DNA of 64,000 bases from Chryseobacterium sp. (GTDB lineage: Bacteria; Bacteroidota; Bacteroidia; Flavobacteriales; Weeksellaceae), in contig JAITUA010000003.1 in assembly GCA_031286615.1 (NCBI GenBank), forward strand, positions 62,001-126,000. The letters are read 5' to 3'. A program made the translations under genes and the position numbers. Positions 18,772-26,337 of the stretch are shown in pieces (positions within the stretch are counted from its first letter, which is position 1; every line of letters starts with the position of its first letter). The notes beneath the pieces were generated by a model that was given only the letters and a program-made list of their open reading frames with translations, made no database searches and was not told where the DNA came from.

Positions 18772-19128
18772 CTATTCTTTTACCTGATTCCTAAAAGCCA
18801 CAATCTGATTCATCAAATTATAACTTTCATGATATAATTTATTAAATTCTTCTACTGTAATATATTCTCTGTTTTTCGCTTTATATAAACAAGTTACTGT
18901 CTCTGCTAAAGATCGAATTGAGTATCCTAAAAATTTTTTAAATTCTAATTTTGACTGCAAAATACATCCTTCAGAAATATTCAGTGCAATCGAATCGGAA
19001 GCTCGTCTTATTTGTGAAGTTAAATTAAACATTTCATCCTTTGGAAATTTTTGAGACAATTTAAAAATAAACTCTCCAAATTCCATAGATTTCTGCCAAA
19101 TTATTAACTTTTCAAATTTAAAACTCAT
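18772..19128 (-). CDS. Four-helix-bundle protein of the S23 (23S rRNA intervening sequence) family
   Basis: 118 residues. Family features: FEKLIIWQKSMEFGEFIFKLSQKFPKDEMFNLTSQIRRASDSIALNISEG in the N-terminal half, then FKKFLGYSIRSLAETVTCLYKA. These basic, all-helical proteins were first seen inside intervening sequences of 23S rRNA genes, and relatives serve as accessory proteins (Avd) in diversity-generating retroelements. Function here unknown; nucleic-acid binding is plausible. It sits between two near-identical repeats and is not in an rRNA gene. No reverse transcriptase is nearby. Confidence 0.92.
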   Translation of the reverse strand: MSFKFEKLIIWQKSMEFGEFIFKLSQKFPKDEMFNLTSQIRRASDSIALNISEGCILQSKLEFKKFLGYSIRSLAETVTCLYKAKNREYITVEEFNKLYHESYNLMNQIVAFRNQVKE

Positions 19129-19140
19129 ATTCCATTTGAG

Positions 19141-19314
19141 GCTGGAAGAGGGAAGCTGGAGGCAGGAAGTTATATTGTGCCTAGCTTCAAAATTCCGGCT
19201 TTGTTTTTATTTTTTTTAATTTTTAATTTTAAAGCTTGGAAAAAGATGTTCGATCCGGAAATAAGAAGTATGAAAACTCACATTACTCCCAGCTTCCAGC
19301 TTCTGGCTTCCAGC
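19141..19314. repeat. Direct repeat flanking the S23 gene, right copy
   Basis: About 174 bp, the partner of 18601-18765. The outermost ends of the whole unit (18601 and 19314) also form an imperfect inverted repeat built from GCTGGAAG and AAGCTGGA blocks. Confidence 0.85.
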
Positions 19315-19319
19315 CAAAA

Positions 19320-20021
19320 TTACTCTAATTTCTTATTCTCAACTTTTGTTGTTTTATCAATCTTAAACGCTCTGATCGGATCATTATAATAAACAAATTT
19401 TGCAGTATTCTGGATATTTCCTTTCAAAGAATCTTTCACGTTTACTTCTGCATAATTCCCATTTTTAGAATCGATATTCAGATTGGTGATTTTCCAGTAA
19501 GGAGCAATTAAACTTGCTGTATCTGAAATCTTTATAACGGCCTGTTTCGATAATCCAAGAAAATTCGCACGACTTCTGTTGTGCATTTCCACTTCTGCTC
19601 TTCTTGTGTTGACAGACCCCATGAAACTTGCATTATTTTTCATATTAAGTCTGAAATTGTCGGTCTTTATTTCACTTGAAATATTCACTTCCACAGAGTC
19701 AGAAATGGCTACTTTTTCCAGATTATATTTTGAATAAATCGTTACATTATAAAAATCTACTCCTTTTGTGCCTCTTTTTTCTTTAATGAAAAGTGTTTTG
19801 TCTTTTACATCCACATCAAGATTGCTCGCCACATTCGGATAGGTTTCTATTTCCACAAAATTCTTAGGCCCTTTGGCATAAAATACACGGAATTTCCCTT
19901 CCAGATCAAGGTTTACAAACTCCGAAACATCCACATCCTTCTTTTCAATATTTCCTTTCGGAGAAACTTTTCCACAGGAAACTACTGCCATCAGCATCAA
20001 TGTGTATACAACTTTTTTCAT
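19320..20021 (-). CDS. GIN domain (DUF2807) lipoprotein
   Basis: 233 residues. Lipobox Cys16 (MAVVSCGK), then a beta-solenoid-like domain: FRVFYAKGPKNFVEIETYPNVASNLDVDVKDKTLFIKEKRG, YNVTIYSKYNLEKVAISDSVEV, repeated beta strands and NFLGLSKQAVIKISDTASL. This is the DUF2807 or head GIN pattern, common as auto-adhesin-like envelope proteins in Bacteroidetes. Function unknown. The next minus-strand gene downstream is the S23 cassette, which starts only a few bases past the stop. Confidence 0.85.
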   Translation of the reverse strand: MKKVVYTLMLMAVVSCGKVSPKGNIEKKDVDVSEFVNLDLEGKFRVFYAKGPKNFVEIETYPNVASNLDVDVKDKTLFIKEKRGTKGVDFYNVTIYSKYNLEKVAISDSVEVNISSEIKTDNFRLNMKNNASFMGSVNTRRAEVEMHNRSRANFLGLSKQAVIKISDTASLIAPYWKITNLNIDSKNGNYAEVNVKDSLKGNIQNTAKFVYYNDPIRAFKIDKTTKVENKKLE

Positions 20022-20209
20022 ATTTAATTTTAAATATTCTATATTAACCGTAACGATCTTTACTGAAAATCACTGAAAGAATTTTTCATAGCTCTCACAC
20101 GACTTTCAATATTACTTTGAACAAAAATAGGATTAAAATTTCTAAAAATCTTTGTCTTTTGACAATAAAATGCCTGATAATTTTCAATTTTTTGCTTTTC
20201 AGCAAAAGA

Positions 20210-20593
20210 CTATTTCTCCTTTCCTTTTACTTTTTTATAAAACCATGTTTTAGGACTTCCAGCCAGTGAAAACAAAAGCAGATAATCTTTATTTATACCT
20301 AAAATTTTCATTGAAGTTGCTTCTTTATCATCATTATACTTCATTTTCAACAGATTATTTTCTATCTGATAAGTCCCGCTATTCCCCATTGAACTGAAAG
20401 TTTTATCCTGATAAAAAGTGAGAATTCCTGTTCCGTATCTGGAATTGTTTGTCTTGGTCTTCAACGTATCTGCCTGATGGATTTCTCCATCATAAATGTC
20501 AATAAACTCCCATGAACCAGAAAGTTGATTGGATGAACATGAAGCTGCAAAAAGTAAAAGAAAATAAAAAAGAATAGGTTTGAGTTTAAACAT
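20210..20593 (-). CDS. Lipocalin-like lipoprotein
   Basis: 127 residues from the ATG at 20593 (a TTG three codons earlier is less likely). Lipobox AASCSS (Cys about 19), then GSWEFIDIYDGEI, GILTFYQDKTFSSMGNSGTYQIENNLLKMKY and LLLFSLAGSPKTWFYKK. This reads as a small lipocalin-like barrel that often measures stress or binds small hydrophobics. Ligand unknown. A terminator at 20621-20650 separates it from the membrane protein gene upstream. Confidence 0.75.
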   Translation of the reverse strand: MFKLKPILFYFLLLFAASCSSNQLSGSWEFIDIYDGEIHQADTLKTKTNNSRYGTGILTFYQDKTFSSMGNSGTYQIENNLLKMKYNDDKEATSMKILGINKDYLLLFSLAGSPKTWFYKKVKGKEK

Positions 20594-20620
20594 CCGGATC
20601 AAAAGTTTTTATAAAATTAC

Positions 20621-20650
20621 AAAAAGCACCCTGCTGAGAGAGTGCTTTTT
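20621..20650 (-). terminator. Terminator of the glycosyltransferase operon
   Basis: Nine-base-pair stem AAAAAGCAC/GTGCTTTTT around a 12-nt loop; T-rich tail on the minus strand. It lies past the end of the 20703-21095 gene. Confidence 0.65.
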
Positions 20651-20702
20651 ATGTATTTATTATTAATAAACTATAATAATTGATGTATCTCGTTTTTTCA
20701 TT

Positions 20703-21095
20703 TTAGCTATTTTCAATTGAAGCAGCATAAATCATTAAAAACAAAAGAACTGCAACAATAATCGCCCCAATAATTAAAGGTTTCCATATTGCTTTTTGAG
20801 GATATTTTTCTTCATCAGGAAAATATTTCGGCATAAAATAATATGAGAGCAAACATCCTCCTCCAAGACCACATAAATAAGCAAGTGAGCTTTTAGGATT
20901 ATCCGGAATATTTACTATAATTATAGTAATAATCGTTAACAGAACAGAAATTGCCAACACAGTATATGCTTCTTTCTTTTTGTTAACCTCTACTAGATTT
21001 TGGTATAACAAAATCCCCCCAAAAAGAGTAGAAAGAAAGATAGAAAATCCTAAAATGGCTTTTTTAGAATAAATTTTTGGCAGTTTTTCTTCCAT
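20703..21095 (-). CDS. Small integral membrane protein of unknown function
   Basis: 130 residues with four hydrophobic segments (ILGFSIFLSTLFGGILLY, VLAISVLLTIITIIIV, LAYLCGLGGGCLLSYYF, PLIIGAIIVAVLLFLMIYA). No family recognised. Its ATG overlaps the stop of the glycosyltransferase gene by one base (TAATG), so it is translationally coupled to it and probably acts with it at the membrane. Confidence 0.75.
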   Translation of the reverse strand: MEEKLPKIYSKKAILGFSIFLSTLFGGILLYQNLVEVNKKKEAYTVLAISVLLTIITIIIVNIPDNPKSSLAYLCGLGGGCLLSYYFMPKYFPDEEKYPQKAIWKPLIIGAIIVAVLLFLMIYAASIENS

Positions 21096-22045
21096 TATAT
21101 CACTTCGTCGATATTATAATTCTTATGCTCACGATTGGTTCTGATAATCATTTCTCCTAAGAATCCTGCTACAAACAGAAGGCTTCCCAAAATCATCATG
21201 GTTAAAGCAATAAAGAACCAAGGGTTATTGGTAATTAAATGTCCGTAAATTCCTCTCGCAACATCAATCAGTTTAGAGATTCCCAGCCAAAGTGCGGAAA
21301 GAAATCCAACAATAAACATTAAAGTTCCAACTGCTCCGAAGAAATGCATTGGCCTTCCTCCAAAACGGCTTACAAACCAAAGCGTTATCAAATCCAGAAA
21401 ACCTCTTACAAATCTTTCTGTACCGAATTTTGAAGTTCCGTAAGGTCTCGCCTGATGCTGTACTTCTTTTTCGGTAATTCTTCTGAAACCTGCATTGGCA
21501 GCCAGTACGGGAATATAACGGTGCATATCTCCGTAAACGTCAACAGATTTTACAACCTGCTTTTTGTAAGCTTTCAGACCACAGTTGAAGTCATGAAGGT
21601 AAACTCCTGAAACTTTTCTTGCTGCTGCATTGAATAATTTTGACGGAATATTTTTCGTCATTACATTATCAAAACGCTTCTTTTTCCAACCGGAAACGAT
21701 ATCATAATTATCATGAATCACCATATTGTACAGTTCCGGAATTTCTTCAGGGAAATCCTGAAGGTCGGCATCCATGGTAATTACCACATCTCCGTTTGTT
21801 CTTTCAAAGGCTGCATGAAGAGCCTGTGATTTTCCATAATTTCTGGAAAATTTAATAGCGTGGATCTGAGGATACTGAACTTTCATATTCTCAATAATGC
21901 TCCACGACAAATCCGTACTTCCATCGTCTACAAACCAGATCTCATAAGATAAGTTACTGGTTGTGCATACTTTATCAATTCTTGAAAAAAGCTCTTCCAG
22001 AGAGTCTTCTTCGTTCAGTAACGGAATAACTATAGATAAATTCAT
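21095..22045 (-). CDS. Glycosyltransferase family 2 with two C-terminal membrane segments (DPM1/GtrB-like)
   Basis: 316 residues. The GT-A domain starts LSIVIPLLNEEDSLEELFSRI, with WFVDDGSTDLSW (DDGS) at about 40 and the metal site DADLQDFPEEIPE at about 95. QARPYGTSKFGTERF follows near 190, and two transmembrane helices lie at about 230-260 and 270-300. Members transfer glucose or mannose to polyprenyl phosphate for later use outside the membrane. Donor and acceptor are inferred from family only. It follows DUF4199 by 16 bp and overlaps the next gene. Confidence 0.92.
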   Translation of the reverse strand: MNLSIVIPLLNEEDSLEELFSRIDKVCTTSNLSYEIWFVDDGSTDLSWSIIENMKVQYPQIHAIKFSRNYGKSQALHAAFERTNGDVVITMDADLQDFPEEIPELYNMVIHDNYDIVSGWKKKRFDNVMTKNIPSKLFNAAARKVSGVYLHDFNCGLKAYKKQVVKSVDVYGDMHRYIPVLAANAGFRRITEKEVQHQARPYGTSKFGTERFVRGFLDLITLWFVSRFGGRPMHFFGAVGTLMFIVGFLSALWLGISKLIDVARGIYGHLITNNPWFFIALTMMILGSLLFVAGFLGEMIIRTNREHKNYNIDEVI

Positions 22046-22061
22046 TTAATTTTAATAAAAA

Positions 22062-22664
22062 TTAGGCTTGATTTGTTTCTTCGGGCTGATGTATTGTTCT
22101 TGTTCTGAAAAACGCTCCAAAAAACACCGACAAAACTACGTAAAATATAAGAATTGCCGCAAAGTATCCTGAAAAATGACTTGCAGTAAGCATATCTTTT
22201 CCTTTAACTGCCTCTGGAGTGAAGCTTTGTACTCTTTCTTTGTACTTCTGATCCAGCTCATCAATATCTTTCTGATGCTTCAGAATTTTTCTTGCAGAGG
22301 TATATTCTGTATCCAATTCTGATTTTTGTCTCTGAACATATTGGTAGTTCAACAGCTTTTTGGCTGCCGGATCTACAAAGTTTAAAAAGGCATAAATACT
22401 GAAGATGGAAAGAATTCCTCCGACAAACATCGGAACGAATGCTCTTTTGAAAGCGTCTTTGAATTTTACTACTCTATGGTTGTTCCAATAGGATTTTACA
22501 GACCAGAAAGCAGCCCCTGCGTAAAGAAGAGGCAAAACAAAAGCATTGGCTTTCAAAGAGATATCAAAATAATTGATTCCTGAGAAAAATGTGTATACTA
22601 CAAAAAAAACGATCATTGTAGCGATAAAAAGTATAATTCCTAGTGTTGATGGACTTTTCGTCAT
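22062..22664 (-). CDS. DUF4199 domain membrane protein
   Basis: 200 residues from the ATG at 22664 (MTKSPSTLGIILFIATM); the upstream in-frame extension is not hydrophobic and is rejected. Four membrane segments with KSYWNNHRVVKFKDAFKRAFVPMFVGGILS, then a charged stretch (about 110-155) and a last helix (GYFAAILIFYVVLSVFFGAFF). This layout fits DUF4199, often found beside this type of glycosyltransferase in Flavobacteriia. Function unknown. First gene of a three-gene operon. Confidence 0.82.
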   Translation of the reverse strand: MTKSPSTLGIILFIATMIVFFVVYTFFSGINYFDISLKANAFVLPLLYAGAAFWSVKSYWNNHRVVKFKDAFKRAFVPMFVGGILSIFSIYAFLNFVDPAAKKLLNYQYVQRQKSELDTEYTSARKILKHQKDIDELDQKYKERVQSFTPEAVKGKDMLTASHFSGYFAAILIFYVVLSVFFGAFFRTRTIHQPEETNQA

Positions 22665-22762
22665 ATTTAAATTTTTAGAAAAAAGTTGAAAAATTTCCCC
22701 TCTAAATGTCAGGCGTTTAGCTTTACCACTGCATTTTTTCAACTAATTTTCTTTAATAAAGT

Positions 22763-22792
22763 TTTGAAGTTTATAAAATATTCCTACCTTTG
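22763..22792 (+). promoter_or_regulatory. Promoter of the SRP RNA
   Basis: TTTG at 22763-22766, 18 bp spacer, TACCTTTG at 22785-22792, and the RNA begins 4-5 bp later. It matches the Bacteroidetes -33/-7 consensus closely. Confidence 0.75.
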
Positions 22793-22796
22793 CAAC

Positions 22797-22889
22797 GGCA
22801 AGTCCTAAACAACCAGCTCCTGAGAATCCTCCAGGGTGGGAACGCAGCAAAGGTAATCGGTTGTAGCGGTGTGATTTAGGTAGCTTGCC
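22797..22889 (+). ncRNA. ffs: Signal recognition particle RNA, small bacterial type
   Basis: A 93-nt segment whose ends pair (GGCAAG at 22797-22802 with CTTGCC at 22884-22889). It holds the SRP helix 8 core: CCAGGGTGGGAACGCAGCAAAGG with the asymmetric-loop bases GGAACGCAGC around 22838-22848, and the opposing CAACCAGCTCCTGAG / GGTTGTAG strands. It binds Ffh and targets nascent membrane proteins. A matching promoter precedes it and a T-run follows (22891-22899). Confidence 0.9.
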
Positions 22890-23009
22890 ATTTTTTTTTG
22901 GTTTAAAGTGAGAAGAGAGGTAATTTGATAATTATCTTTTTTTGTTTTTAATACCTTACGCATCATTTTCATTTTTTCTAATTTTCAGATTACCGACTCC
23001 AGTTATTGA

Positions 23010-23696
23010 TTAAAAATCGAACGTCTCTCCTAATTTTGGTAAAACAAGTTCTACATTTTTATCTGCAAAATGTTTTAATGCACTTTCATGATTGATTTCA
23101 ATGGCAGGGAAAGTATCAAAGTGACATCCGATTACTTTTGGAGTTTTCAATAGTTCTGCAGCAGCAAAAGAAGCTTTTCTAGGACACATTGTGTAGTGGC
23201 TCCCGATAGGAAGGATAGAAAGATCAATGTTTCCGTATAATCTTGGGAACAGCTCCATATCAGCCATTACTCCTGTATCTCCGGCCAAATAGATATTTTT
23301 ACCTTCAGGAAGTCTGAAGATATATCCTACAGGAACGCCTCCATAGCTCCCATCCGGGAAAGAACTTGTATGATGAGCCGGAACCATGGAAATTTTAAGA
23401 TCGTCGATTTTTGCCGATCCTCCGAGGTTCACATCGTCTTTGTTTTTTGCCTGCTGAAAGTAACCGCATACTTCAGGAACTCCAATTACGGTAGCTTCCG
23501 GGTAATGCTGTAAAACTTCCGCTACATCTGCAATATGATCGCCATGTGCATGGGTCAGCAGGATGTAATCGATCTTTTGAGCAGCAATATCAAAACCTGA
23601 CTCTGCTTTTTTGTAGTTGTAAAAAGGGTCGCTCAAAATTGTTTTGTCCTTGTAAGTGAACAGGAAACAATTTTGCCCTAAGAATTGTATTTTCAT
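23010..23696 (-). CDS. Metallo-beta-lactamase fold hydrolase, UPF0173-like
   Basis: 228 residues from the ATG at 23696 (MKIQFLGQNCFLFTYKDKTIL); a 14-residue extension of the frame is rejected. The metal-binding motif THAHGDHIAD lies at about residue 52, with further ligands in MVPAHHTSSFPDG, LAGDTGV and GCHFDTFPAIEI. This corresponds to UPF0173 metal-dependent hydrolases. The substrate is not known. It is the last gene of the menB-menA run, 118 bp behind the SRPBCC gene. Confidence 0.9.
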   Translation of the reverse strand: MKIQFLGQNCFLFTYKDKTILSDPFYNYKKAESGFDIAAQKIDYILLTHAHGDHIADVAEVLQHYPEATVIGVPEVCGYFQQAKNKDDVNLGGSAKIDDLKISMVPAHHTSSFPDGSYGGVPVGYIFRLPEGKNIYLAGDTGVMADMELFPRLYGNIDLSILPIGSHYTMCPRKASFAAAELLKTPKVIGCHFDTFPAIEINHESALKHFADKNVELVLPKLGETFDF

Positions 23697-23721
23697 TTTA
23701 AATTTAGTTTCAATTATTATT

Positions 23722-23810
23722 AAACACAAATGACTCAAATAATTTCATAAATAACACCATGAGATTAGTGACATTTGTGAAAGCATTTGTGCCATTCGTG
23801 TTTTCTTTAA
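23722..23810. repeat. Degenerate CACAAATG-type repeat region
   Basis: Noncoding stretch between the hydrolase and SRPBCC genes. It has several copies of an ACAAATG/CATTTGT core (23726-23733, 23770-23777, 23783-23789) in both orientations. Probably a decayed dispersed repeat; no function evident. Confidence 0.4.
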
Positions 23811-23814
23811 TTTA

Positions 23815-24261
23815 TTATTTCTGCGGGAACTTGTCTTCAATCAGTCTAAGATTAATCCCATGTTCCAAATATGCTTTACAACCGTCTAAAACTGTCGTAA
23901 AACCACCTGTATTGTCATTAATCTGTTTCAATAGATCTTCGCCAGTCTGACTGAATCCGTAGCTCTTAATGATGACAAGAGTTCCTTTTTCCATTGTTTT
24001 GAATTCATAGTCTACATGTGTTGAAGGATCTCCCCATTCTGTTCTGATCAGTTGGTTCGGAATGATCTGATGTACATTTACTATGTTTTTCACGCCATAC
24101 ATTTCCCATTCCCAGGTAACCGTTTTACCTTCTTCTAATTTTCCGGTAGATTTTGTGAACCAGAAATTAATTGTTATTTCAGGATTGATAAATGCTTCAA
24201 AAACATCTTCAACCGGCTTTCTGATAAGCATTTGAGCTTCAACATAGACATTAGAACTCAT
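23815..24261 (-). CDS. SRPBCC (AHSA1-type) protein
   Basis: 148 residues with the START-like fold: VEAQMLIRKPVEDVFEAFINPEITINFWFTKSTGKLEEGKTVTWEWEMYG, then NQLIRTEWGDPSTHVDYEFK and GWTTVLDG-like FTTVLDGCKAYLEHGINL. Family members bind hydrophobic ligands or Hsp90. Specific role unknown. It begins 17 bp downstream of menA, so it is probably cotranscribed. Confidence 0.9.
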   Translation of the reverse strand: MSSNVYVEAQMLIRKPVEDVFEAFINPEITINFWFTKSTGKLEEGKTVTWEWEMYGVKNIVNVHQIIPNQLIRTEWGDPSTHVDYEFKTMEKGTLVIIKSYGFSQTGEDLLKQINDNTGGFTTVLDGCKAYLEHGINLRLIEDKFPQK

Positions 24262-24278
24262 GATATACTATTTTAGAT

Positions 24279-25208
24279 TTAGTTAAATAAATTAAGTCCG
24301 GCCGCCGTAAGAATTGCCATTACAAACGTCATGATCCCTACCTGCTTTAAATATTGGTCTAATTCTTTCGGTTCTTTTACTGATAAAATTTTTCTTCTCA
24401 GTTTTGATAGTGGAATCAACAGGATCATTACGATGAAAACGTAATAGTTTTGCTGCTGCATAAATCCGTTTATTCCCAAAAATGCAAGAATCAGCAATAA
24501 AGGAAGCTGCAACAGAACCATTTCATAGATCATTGCATTTCTGAATCCTATTCTCAATGCAAAGCTGTTTTTTCCTGATAACTTATCGCTTTCAATATCT
24601 CTCATATTGTTCAGGTTAAGAACCGCCATACTCATCATTCCAACAGCTGTTCCAGGTAATAACATATCCCAGCTGAAAGTTTTTGTAAATAAGAAATAGC
24701 TTCCACATACAGAAACAAGTCCGAAGAAGATAAATACGAAGATATCTCCCAGCCCCATGTATCCGTAAGGTTTTTTACCTACTGTATACCCTATCGCTGC
24801 CAGAATACTTGCCACTCCCAATCCTATGAAAATATAAAATTCATTCATATAGTTTGGAATGAAAGCAACATATAATAAAGCAATAGTAGCAATGAAAGAC
24901 AATGCCGCGAAAAGAATCACTGCATTTTTCATCTGTTTGGCCGTAATCTTTCCTGATGCTACGGCTCTTGCTTCCGCTTCATTGATTCTCTTGGCATCGG
25001 TACCTTTTACTCCATCACCGTAGTCATTGGCATAATTTGATAAAATCTGATATAAAAGTGTTACCAAAAGCGCAAGCGCAAGAATCTTCCAGTCCCAGAT
25101 TCCACCTTCTCCGTAAAGTCTCCATTTTGCAATGAAGGCTCCCATAATAATTCCGCTTAAGGAAAGCGGTAAAGTTCTTAGCCTTGCGGCTTTTATCCAA
25201 TCAGTCAT
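24279..25208 (-). CDS. menA: 1,4-dihydroxy-2-naphthoate polyprenyltransferase
   Basis: 309 residues from the ATG at 25208 (MTDWIKAARLRTLPLSLSGII). UbiA-superfamily membrane enzyme with about eight to nine helices. The first Asp-rich motif is NYANDYGDGVKGTDAKR at about 65, the second is NLNNMRDIESDKLSGKNSFALRIG at about 190. It prenylates dihydroxynaphthoate to demethylmenaquinone. It is directly downstream of menB, supporting the assignment. The DHNA polyprenyl donor chain length is not readable. Confidence 0.95.
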   Translation of the reverse strand: MTDWIKAARLRTLPLSLSGIIMGAFIAKWRLYGEGGIWDWKILALALLVTLLYQILSNYANDYGDGVKGTDAKRINEAEARAVASGKITAKQMKNAVILFAALSFIATIALLYVAFIPNYMNEFYIFIGLGVASILAAIGYTVGKKPYGYMGLGDIFVFIFFGLVSVCGSYFLFTKTFSWDMLLPGTAVGMMSMAVLNLNNMRDIESDKLSGKNSFALRIGFRNAMIYEMVLLQLPLLLILAFLGINGFMQQQNYYVFIVMILLIPLSKLRRKILSVKEPKELDQYLKQVGIMTFVMAILTAAGLNLFN

Positions 25209-25220
25209 ATATTTATAAGT

Positions 25221-25272
25221 AATGAGCAATGGGTAATAAGAAATGAGCAATTTTTGATTACTTATTACCCAT
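25221..25272. repeat. Inverted repeat between menB and menA
   Basis: Perfect 12-bp arms ATGGGTAATAAG (25229-25240) and CTTATTACCCAT (25261-25272) with a 20-nt loop. No T-run follows, so it is probably an internal operon hairpin rather than a terminator. Confidence 0.6.
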
Positions 25273-25280
25273 CACTAATG

Positions 25281-26117
25281 TTAGGATATCCATTGATCTT
25301 CTCCGAAGTTTGGCTTTCTTTTTTCAAGGAATGCATTTCTTCCTTCCTGAGCCTCTTCTGTCATATAAGCAAGACGGGTTGCTTCTCCTGCAAAAACCTG
25401 CTGGCCTACCATCCCATCATCTGTAAGGTTCATTGCAAATTTCAGCATTCTGATAGACATCGGAGATTTTCCTAAAATTTCCTGTGCCCATTCGTAAGCT
25501 GTATCTTCTAATTCTGCATGCGGAACTACTTTGTTTACCATTCCCATTTCAAAAGCTTCCTGAGCGGAATAGTTTCTTCCTAAAAAGAAAATTTCACGGG
25601 CTTTTTTCTGTCCTACCATTTTAGCAAGGTAAGCAGATCCGTAACCACCATCGAAGCTTGTAACATCAGCATCTGTCTGCTTGAAAATAGCATGTTCTTC
25701 GCTTGCTAAAGTCAAATCACATACAACATGAAGTGAGTGCCCTCCACCAACTGCCCATCCGGGAACTACTGCAATAACTACTTTCGGCATGAAACGAATC
25801 AAACGCTGAACTTCAAGGATGTTCAAACGGTGTCTTCCGTCTTCTCCTACATATCCCTGATGTCCTCTGGCTTTTTGATCCCCTCCACTACAGAATGCCC
25901 ATCCTCCGTCTTTAGGGCTTGGTCCTTCTCCTGAAAGCAATACAACTCCTATTGAAGGGTCTTCATAGGCATCATAAAAAGCATCGTATAATTCTGAAGT
26001 TGTTTTAGGCCTGAAAGCGTTACGTACCTCTGGTCTGTTGAAAGCAATTCTTGCTACTCCGTTAGATTTTTTATAGGTAATATCTTCGTATTCCTTGGCG
26101 GTTTTCCACTCGATCAT
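25281..26117 (-). CDS. menB: 1,4-dihydroxy-2-naphthoyl-CoA synthase
   Basis: 278 residues, crotonase superfamily. DDxxx signature blocks: YKKSNGVARIAFNRPEVRNAF, VLLSGEGPSPKDGGWAFCSGGDQKARG (oxyanion-hole segment), VIAVVPGWAVGGGHSLHVVCDLTLA, DADVTSFDGGYGSAYLAKMVGQKKARE, and the C-terminal FLEKRKPNF. It forms the naphthoquinone ring from succinylbenzoyl-CoA in the menaquinone pathway. It is upstream of menA with a 72-bp gap. Confidence 0.97.
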   Translation of the reverse strand: MIEWKTAKEYEDITYKKSNGVARIAFNRPEVRNAFRPKTTSELYDAFYDAYEDPSIGVVLLSGEGPSPKDGGWAFCSGGDQKARGHQGYVGEDGRHRLNILEVQRLIRFMPKVVIAVVPGWAVGGGHSLHVVCDLTLASEEHAIFKQTDADVTSFDGGYGSAYLAKMVGQKKAREIFFLGRNYSAQEAFEMGMVNKVVPHAELEDTAYEWAQEILGKSPMSIRMLKFAMNLTDDGMVGQQVFAGEATRLAYMTEEAQEGRNAFLEKRKPNFGEDQWIS

Positions 26118-26134
26118 CTTATAAAAATTTTTCT

Positions 26135-26142
26135 CAAAGATA
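26135..26142 (-). promoter_or_regulatory. -7 element upstream of menB
   Basis: TATCTTTG on the minus strand, 18 bp before the menB ATG. No convincing -33 partner was found. Confidence 0.4.
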
Positions 26143-26286
26143 CGGAATTACAGAGAAATTCTCTGTGTGAAATTTACCCATCATTTCAATAAAGAAGAGA
26201 ATTTTTTCATTTAAAATTTCAGGTTGCAAAGATTGGACAAAATTGTATTTTCTGGATAAGCAATAACCCCTATTTTCTTAAAAACA

Positions 26287-26315
26287 AAAGCCGGAGCATT
26301 AGCTGCTCCGGCTTT
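26287..26315 (-). terminator. Terminator after the gyrA-TPR operon
   Basis: Perfect 12-bp stem AAAGCCGGAGCA/TGCTCCGGCTTT with a 5-nt loop. It ends the TPR gene on the minus strand, although the T-rich tail there is short. Confidence 0.8.
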
Positions 26316-26337
26316 TTATAGTTGAGTTATCGAATGA

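Noticed and set aside
18601..19314. Complete diversity-generating retroelement around the S23 protein
   Set aside because: No reverse transcriptase gene and no pair of template and variable repeats next to a target gene; the repeats are palindromic and do not overlap a coding region.
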